Assembly: GCA_902459845.2 (NCBI GenBank)
Contig: CABPSV020000052.1
Coordinates: 1 to 12,500, forward strand
Length of the DNA: 12,500 bases
Reading direction: 5' to 3'
DNA from: Hepatocystis sp. ex Piliocolobus tephrosceles
Lineage: Eukaryota; Apicomplexa; Aconoidasida; Haemosporida; Plasmodiidae
The stretch's first letter is position 1, and each line of letters starts with the position of its first letter. The position numbers were made by a program, and so were the translations under genes. Below are positions 9,001 through 12,500 of the stretch, one piece after another. The notes under the pieces were generated by a model. It made no database searches, was not told the DNA's origin, and saw only the letters and a list, made by a program, of their open reading frames with translations.

Positions 9001-11707
9001 AAAAGTGCAAAAAGTGAAAACGAGTTAGGTGTTGGTAATGGAAGTAGTGATGGAGTTGACGAAGCAGATGGAGTTGACGAAGTGGATGGAGTTGACGAAG
9101 TGGATGGAGTTGACGAAGTGGATGGAGTTGACGAAGTGGATGGAGTTGACGAAGTGGATGGAGCGAATGAACATGCTGATAGTGATGTAGGTGACACGGA
9201 TGAAGCTAGTAGTGATGGTGTTGGAACTGACGAAACTCGAAGTGATGAATTAACTGATGTAAGCTCTGACATAGATATGGACATAAAGTATGACGAACTC
9301 GATTCAGATACTCAAACAAATACAAATAAAGATATGCAAAATATTGATGGTAAAAATGGAACAAACAATATAAACAGAAACAGGTCAACAGGTGATGAGG
9401 ATGGTAGTAGTAATAGTAGTAGTAACAATGACAGTAGACGTAGTATTAGTAGCCGCGTTAAAAAACATAGTAAAAATAAAAAAATGTCAAAAAAAAAAAA
9501 TACAAAAAATAGCTATTCCGAGTTAGATAGTATGTTATATCATGAAGATGGAGAAGATATGAACCATGAGAACAATAAAGACAATAATAGTCAAAGTGAT
9601 CGTAGTAATACTGCTGCATGTGATGAAGATAAAACAGAAGAATTTATTAATCCAGGAAATGATTGGATAAGTGATAAACAATGGAAAAGTTTATTATATA
9701 TTGAAAAATTAAAAAGCTTCGAAGGTTTTATTAGTTCATTTATTAAATCTATTAGAGAATGGAGAAGATGGTTTAATTTTTATGAAGCAGAACTTGACAT
9801 TTTACCAGATAAATGGGAAATAAATTTAAATTCTTTTCAAAAACTTATTATAATAAAAATATTAAGACCTGATAGATTAAGCAAAGCTATTGAACAGTTT
9901 ATATATTTAAATATTTCATATAATGATATTGAAAATGATAATATATATTGGAATAACATTTTAAAGTTTTCTAAAAATATAGAACCATTGACTATTATAT
10001 ATAAAAATAATTGTGATCCATTTCAACATATTTATAATTATACTATAGCAAATAATAAAAATCTTAAAACTTTAGTTTTAAATAATAAAAATATTAATTA
10101 TATTGAAAATTATATAAAAGATGCTATGCAAAATGGATATGTTTTATTTATATCAAATTTACATCATTCAGCTGAAAACTTACAAAATGTATCTAACATA
10201 ATTGAAAATGTTTTAGAACAAAATATCACTGATGAAGATATGGAATTATTAAATGTGGAAAATATTGATCAGGAAGACATTAATTTGGGTGATAAGGAGC
10301 AAAAGATGGATGAGGAACAGAAGATTGATAAGGAACAGAAGATTGATAAGGAACAGAAGATTGATAAGGAACAGAAGATGGATAAGGAACAGAAGATGGA
10401 TAAGGAACAGAAGATGGATAAGGAACAGAAGATGGATAAAGAGCAGAATATTGATGGAAACATCCTAACAAGCAATACTCCCGAACCAACAACCAGTGCA
10501 CATACACCACAACCAGAAGCTTCAGATAAAAAAAACGTCAATGATGATTTGTACATGCAATCAAAGCAAGAAGAAGTAAAAAAAGAAAACGAAGTAAAAC
10601 ATAATGAACAACTAAAAATAAAAAATAAAAAAAAAATGTTTTGTATAAAAAAAAGTGAACTTATTAAAAATATAGAACAATATATCACATATATTGATGG
10701 AAAATACGATGATAATATGTGTTTTGAAAATTTCAATCGTGATATTTGTCATGCAGTCGGATCTGGTTCTACTAAAAAACAAAATAAGAATAAAAAACCC
10801 CATCCCAATTTCCGATTATTTTTAGCATCTTTACCAAACGAGTTTTTACCAATATCGTTATTACAAAAAAGTATTGTAATTATATTAGAAGAACCATACA
10901 ATCTTAAAAAGAGTATTTCTACATTATATAATGAACATTGGATAATGGATGAATATAATAACATTCAAGTGCATAAATATAAAAAATTACTACTTAGTTT
11001 ATTTTGGTTTCATTCTATACTTAATAATCGTAAAAAATTTTATACCTTAGGTTGGAATAGTGATAATTATTTTTTTTATAATAAAGATATTATTTTTAGT
11101 AAATATATAGCTAAATTATTTTTTCATAAAAATATAAAAACAATCCATTGGCCTTATTTTTATTATTATATATGTGAAATTATATATGGATCCAAAATAA
11201 ATGATAAATACGATATGTCACTTTTAAGTATATATGCAAAAGATTTTTTTAATGATAATATATTTAAAGGTAAATATATTTTTAGCAGTTCAGTAAATTA
11301 TTATTTACCTCCTGATATTAATAATGATAAAGTCCTTAATAACTATTTTAAAGAAATCCCATATTACGACGCAGTTGAAGTGTTTAATCAAAAAAAATAT
11401 GCTGAAAATGTATTTAACTCAAAAACTTCAAAAGAAATGACAAATTGGCTGTTTAAATTTAATGCATTACATTTAAACCAATATAATTTTTATAATGCTA
11501 ACTGTAATAAAATTAATGAACAGACTGTATATTACTTTATTAAAAATCTTTTGCATGTTATGCCAAATGAAATATATGTAGATGTGGTACAAAGACAAAA
11601 TTATAATCACGAACAATACATATATGATCACATCATGCACGAAGAGATAGATAAACATAATTTGTTAATACGGAAAGTGCGAAATTCACTATACAAAGTC
11701 CAATCTG
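37..11707 (+). CDS. Dynein heavy chain, axonemal type: giant internal exon (AAA2 to start of C-terminal domain)
   Basis: This exon codes for most of the motor of a dynein heavy chain, the ATP-driven minus-end-directed microtubule motor. About 3,890 residues are open without a stop. Numbering from the ATG at 37, the order is AAA2 (70-575), AAA3 (909-1325), AAA4 (1456-1868), stalk coil 1 (2068-2201), microtubule-binding domain (2202-2310), coil 2 (2311-2388), AAA5 (2386-2805), AAA6 (2806-3768) and the start of the C-terminal domain. AAA3 Walker B reads DDLN, as in axonemal chains, where cytoplasmic dynein 1 has DEIN. An axonemal role in male-gamete flagella is therefore likely, but the arm subclass is not fixed. 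The ATG at 37 is probably not the true start, because tail, linker and AAA1 must precede it. The frame runs on to a TGA at 11728, but homology places a splice donor after 11707. The extra length relative to the family comes from low-complexity insertions. Family call certain; subclass moderate. Confidence 0.95.
244..1761 (+). other. AAA2 module of dynein
   Basis: The module spans residues about 70-575 and opens with a helix that leads into the P-loop. The Walker A motif GKSCSGKT is at residues 105-112 (Lys111, bases 349-372). The Walker B strand is WLILDGP at 345-351, the conserved DGP form of AAA2 that lacks a catalytic glutamate. VLDENK follows at 363-368, matching the family motif 'VLDDNK'. 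The ISRSK box around Arg403 matches the 'VSR(C)' box at the end of the large subdomain. By family knowledge AAA2 binds but does not hydrolyse ATP. About 130 residues of low-complexity sequence (roughly 135-280) interrupt the module after the P-loop helix. The closing WVLWDDL (550-556) matches the usual 'W.PW.D' end of AAA2. Confidence 0.9.
1762..2760 (+). other. Low-complexity insertion between AAA2 and AAA3
   Basis: Residues about 576-908 have no counterpart in canonical dyneins, where AAA2 runs into AAA3 through a short linker. The segment is rich in Asn, Ser, Tyr and Asp and contains the Gly/Ser repeat at 1813-1920. No domain is recognisable. It is probably a disordered surface loop. Confidence 0.75.
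1813..1920 (+). repeat. Gly/Ser-rich 12-nt tandem repeat, 9 units
   Basis: Nine in-frame 12-nt units encode variants of GGGS, GSQS, GSRS and GSAF (residues 593-628). It is far more G-rich than its surroundings. The encoded peptide would be a flexible linker within the AAA2-AAA3 insertion. Confidence 0.85.
2761..4008 (+). other. AAA3 module of dynein
   Basis: Residues about 909-1325. Walker A is GSKYSGKT (936-943, bases 2842-2865), with Lys942 intact. Walker B is YFILDDLNN (1000-1008); its DDLN core is the axonemal form, with Asp1005 at the position of the catalytic glutamate of cytoplasmic dynein. After an insertion the family pattern resumes with FEFLNQFIDYNIYY, equal to the usual 'ELLRQW.DH..WY'. 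The segment around Arg1141 matches the 'F.RHF' box, and RLWANECTRVL matches 'RLW.HE..RVF'. AAA3 is the main regulatory ATPase site in dyneins. Nucleotide binding looks possible here, but hydrolysis cannot be judged. Confidence 0.9.
3061..3303 (+). other. Asn-rich, Cys-containing insertion after AAA3 Walker B
   Basis: Residues about 1009-1089 replace a loop of roughly ten residues in canonical dyneins. It is Asn-rich and holds four cysteines at 1015, 1021, 1027 and 1043, the first three at equal spacing. No known domain was recognised. Confidence 0.7.
4009..4401 (+). other. Charged low-complexity insertion between AAA3 and AAA4
   Basis: Residues about 1329-1455 are hydrophilic and rich in Lys, Asn and Asp, including an Asp run encoded by GAT repeats at 4084-4095. 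Homology to dynein stops after the conserved 'YN' at the end of AAA3 and resumes at NPINFILFKEAM, equal to the AAA4 entry 'MNLVLFEDA'. It is probably disordered. Confidence 0.7.
4627..4686 (+). repeat. 15-nt tandem repeat, KQ(L/M)DS x4
   Basis: Four near-perfect 15-nt units encode KQLDS, KQLDS, KQMDS, KQMDS (residues 1531-1550). They differ only at one base, CTG versus ATG, grouped in two blocks of two. Confidence 0.9.
5017..5109 (+). repeat. 21-nt tandem repeat encoding NSSNNNK, with Asn tail
   Basis: Three perfect 21-nt units and a fourth that grades into AAC/AAT codons encode an Asn/Ser-rich tract (residues 1661-1691). Asn is almost always AAC here, although AAT dominates elsewhere in the gene, which fits recent local duplication. 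Confidence 0.85.
5641..6210 (+). other. Low-complexity insertion between AAA4 and the stalk
   Basis: Residues about 1869-2058 are rich in Asn, Lys, Thr and Ser and lie where canonical chains have a short 'YVTPTSYLELI' approach to the stalk. Dynein similarity resumes near IEKYLNFKHFCNFLQSF. No domain was recognised. Confidence 0.7.
6238..7200 (+). other. Stalk coiled coil with microtubule-binding domain
   Basis: Coil 1 (residues 2068-2201) is a long charged heptad region with many Lys, Glu and Gln. The microtubule-binding domain (2202-2310, bases about 6640-6966) starts at ISEVKAYSKPP, whose Pro2213-Pro2214 match the conserved 'NPP' hinge. It continues with PTWEQAK, NFLTKLKTFDKDTISD and LCLWVHAL, and ends at VAPKR (Pro2309), the conserved coil 2 proline. 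Coil 2 (2311-2388) returns to the ring. There is no extra flap insert and no low-complexity tract, so this is the best conserved part of the window. By eye it resembles inner-arm chains most, but this is from memory of the family only. Confidence 0.92.
7717..8010 (+). other. Ser/Thr/Asn-rich insertion in AAA5
   Basis: Residues about 2561-2658 enlarge the loop between the 'ELDP.L' helix and the 'DFRLYL' strand. It holds the 9-nt repeat at 7774-7836 and a stretch rich in Thr, Ser and Gly. A short VRVTIGS segment inside it may correspond to the conserved strand of the canonical loop ('IKIG'). Confidence 0.7.
7774..7836 (+). repeat. 9-nt tandem repeat, (N/D)T(P/S), 7 units
   Basis: Seven in-frame 9-nt units encode tripeptides such as DTP, NTS and NTP, with one NMS (residues 2580-2600). 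Units such as AATACGTCC recur with one- or two-base changes. The ACG-rich codon use differs from the surroundings. Confidence 0.8.
8880..9645 (+). other. Basic-then-acidic insertion in AAA6
   Basis: Residues about 2949-3203 lie between the 'DFFLRG' helix and the 'W.SD..W' helix. It opens with a strongly basic patch (2958-2994, Lys/His/Arg), switches abruptly to an acidic Asp/Glu/Gly part with the GVDEVD repeats, then returns to a Ser/Lys-rich part. The basic patch resembles a nuclear localisation signal in composition only. An A12 run (9489-9500) codes for lysines. Confidence 0.75.
9052..9159 (+). repeat. 18-nt tandem repeat, GVDEVD x6
   Basis: Six 18-nt units code for one GVDEAD and five identical GVDEVD hexapeptides (residues 3006-3041). 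The last five units are identical at the DNA level, which indicates recent expansion. A degenerate GANEHAD follows. Confidence 0.9.
10225..10794 (+). other. Charged insertion in AAA6 with DKEQK repeats
   Basis: Residues about 3397-3586 separate the 'LQNCHLA' helix from the 'FRLWLTS.P' strand, which are close together in canonical chains. The first part is acidic and repetitive, followed by a Pro/Thr/Ser stretch and a Lys-rich part. No domain was recognised; the repeat part may form a charged helix. Confidence 0.75.
10291..10452 (+). repeat. 18-nt tandem repeat, DKEQK(M/I) x9
   Basis: Nine 18-nt units encode DKEQKM, DEEQKI, DKEQKI twice, DKEQKM four times, and DKEQNI (residues 3419-3472). Units 5-8 are identical, and units 3 and 4 are identical to each other. 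The pattern suggests stepwise duplication of blocks. The sequence has strong helix-forming and charge-alternating character. Confidence 0.9.
11341..11707 (+). other. Start of dynein C-terminal domain
   Basis: Residues about 3769-3890 follow AAA6. YYDAVEVFNQKKYAENVF corresponds to the 'PE.FGLH.NADI' segment. The helices around NEQTVYYFIKNLL and EEIDKHNLLIRKVRNSL correspond to the 'EVERFN.LL..IR.SL' helix ahead of the splice site. The domain continues in the next exon at 12103. Confidence 0.85.
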
Positions 11708-12102
11708 GTACGTACTGCATAATATATTGACTGTGTGGTATTTTATTAGTTTATCCAAAATGTAATAGTTTTTATTAACCCAAGCTGTACTACTTATTAA
11801 TTAGTACGTTTTTAATAACAACCCCAAAACTAAATCGCCAAACATTTTTTTTTACAGCAATTGCAAATTAAAATTTATATATTAGTTATTTGTTACTCCA
11901 TTTTTTTTTTTTTTTTTTGAGATTAAATAAAAATTATGTACAGTGCAGTCGAAAAAAAAAAAAAACACATAAAATTTAGTTTTGTTTATTTATACAGTGA
12001 TAAGCACACACCATAGTTGTCTACCCTTCTTTTTTGTACTTAATTTTTTGTACTTAATTTTTTGTACTTAATTTTTTTTTTTTTTTTTTTTTTTTTTTGC
12101 AG
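11708..12102 (+). other. Spliceosomal intron, 395 nt, phase 1
   Basis: The donor is GTACGT at 11708-11713. The acceptor is GCAG ending at 12102, directly after an uninterrupted run of 27 T (12072-12098) that serves as polypyrimidine tract. The left exon frame runs into an in-frame TGA at 11728, and the homology of the C-terminal domain resumes exactly at 12103. The intron also has a T18 run (11901-11918), an A14 run (11952-11965) and three copies of a 14-nt unit next to the acceptor. No gene was seen inside it. Splicing is inferred from homology and signals, not from RNA. Confidence 0.9.
12030..12071 (+). repeat. Triplicated 14-nt intronic repeat before the acceptor
   Basis: The unit TTTTTTGTACTTAA occurs three times in perfect tandem (12030-12043, 12044-12057, 12058-12071) and runs straight into the T27 tract. 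This suggests slippage or duplication of the region upstream of the 3' splice site. Any effect on branch-point choice is speculative. Confidence 0.9.
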
Positions 12103-12500
12103 CCCTAAAAGGAGAAATCGTAATTAGTAAAGATATTTACCAAGTTATAAAATATCTAAGTGAAGGAATCGTTCCTATATCGTGGAAAATTTTTTATATA
12201 CCTAAAAAAAAAATCATCGATTTTATTAAAGACCTAAATGAAAGAGTAAACCAATTAAATGAATGGAGCAATAATGGATATTTACAAATACATTGGCTTG
12301 GTGGATTTTATAGTCCACAAAGTTTATTAAAATATGTTCTACATGAATATTCAAAAAAAAACAATATTAGTCATGAATTATTAACATTTAAATTGATTAG
12401 TATTAATGAATCTACTGAAACTAGTATGAAATATGAAGTAACTGGTGATGGAATTTATTTAAAAAAATTAATTATACATGGTGTCAAATGGGATTTCATA
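12103..12500 (+). CDS. Dynein heavy chain: next exon, C-terminal domain, cut by window edge
   Basis: This exon joins the giant exon in phase 1: the G at 11707 plus CC at 12103-12104 makes an Ala codon. It then stays open for 132 codons to the window end. The joined reading KVQS-ALKGEIVIS matches the conserved start of the dynein C-terminal region, where families usually read close to 'L..A(I/L)KG.VVMS'. Further matches are the WLGGFYSPQS motif (the C-terminal 'GFF.PQ' box) and DGIYLKKL followed by GVKWD, which corresponds to the 'G.YV.GL...GA.WD' box near the end of axonemal heavy chains. By family length about 60-100 residues remain beyond the window. The open frame, the splice phase and the continuous homology make the assignment very secure. 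Confidence 0.95.

Larger units (their letters stand above)
8452..11340 (+). other. AAA6 module of dynein
   Basis: Residues about 2806-3768. Visible family boxes in order are IANKHHLFFIFTLLCKIM (equal to 'FE.HKLLF.F.L..KI'), EDYDFFLFG, WISDKQW (Trp3210), FEGFISSF, LRPDR (3276-3280), GYVLFISNLHHSAENL (equal to 'GWVLLQNCHLA.SWL'), FRLFLASLPNEFLPISLLQKS, YKKLLLSLFWFHSILNNRKKF, LGWN, and INDKYDMSLL ahead of the 'FSSSVNYYLPP' box. AAA6 has no nucleotide site in dyneins. Two insertions (about 8880-9645 and 10225-10794) roughly double its normal length. Confidence 0.88.

Noticed and set aside
8949..9284. 111-codon open frame on the - strand, Ser/Thr/Pro-rich
   Set aside because: It is the antisense reading of the GVDEVD repeat; the low complexity is imposed by the sense strand.
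10269..10736. 155-codon open frame on the - strand
   Set aside because: It lies opposite the DKEQK repeat array and mirrors its period as a repetitive Ser/Ile/Phe/Cys peptide. It is a shadow of the repeat in the dynein exon, with no start context or homology.
11728..11730. TGA at 11728 as the natural end of the protein
   Set aside because: The last seven residues before it have no dynein match, while the C-terminal domain continues in frame from 12103 when 11708-12102 is spliced out.
11731..12102. Intergenic region with terminator and promoter between two genes
   Set aside because: The flanking coding parts are contiguous pieces of the same conserved domain, with matching splice phase and GT-AG borders, so this is an intron.
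12115..12500. Separate gene starting in the right part of the window
   Set aside because: No ATG-led start with its own homology is present; the segment is the dynein C-terminal domain.

Overview
The window holds a large piece of one gene on the + strand: a dynein heavy chain, cut off at both ends. Very high A+T, long lysine and asparagine tracts, low-complexity insertions, in-frame tandem repeats and a T-rich intron point to an apicomplexan of the Plasmodium group. The species cannot be told from the sequence.

Layout. Bases 1-36 are TA-rich and look non-coding. A giant exon (about 37-11707) codes for the motor from just before AAA2 to the start of the C-terminal domain. In order it carries AAA2 (244-1761), AAA3 (2761-4008), AAA4 (4402-5640), the stalk with its microtubule-binding tip (6238-7200), AAA5 with its buttress coil (7192-8451), AAA6 (8452-11340) and the start of the C-terminal domain. 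A 395-nt phase-1 intron (11708-12102) follows. The next exon (12103 to the window edge) continues the C-terminal domain in frame. The tail, linker and AAA1 must lie upstream; the last part of the C-terminal domain lies downstream.

The DDLN Walker B motif in AAA3 and the C-terminal motifs fit an axonemal heavy chain better than cytoplasmic dynein 1. In malaria parasites the only flagellated stage is the male gamete, so that is the likely site of action (inference). Roughly 1,450 of the 3,890 residues in the main exon are parasite-type insertions: asparagine-rich, lysine-rich or acidic, several with tandem repeats. They sit at AAA-module borders or in surface loops, and the stalk and microtubule-binding domain are free of them. 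No second gene, RNA gene, mobile element or CRISPR array was seen. All the smaller reading frames look like shadows of this gene. I see no evidence of a new biological system. The points of interest are the degenerate AAA4 P-loop, the placement of the insertions, the fast-evolving repeats and the unresolved splice junction at the left edge.
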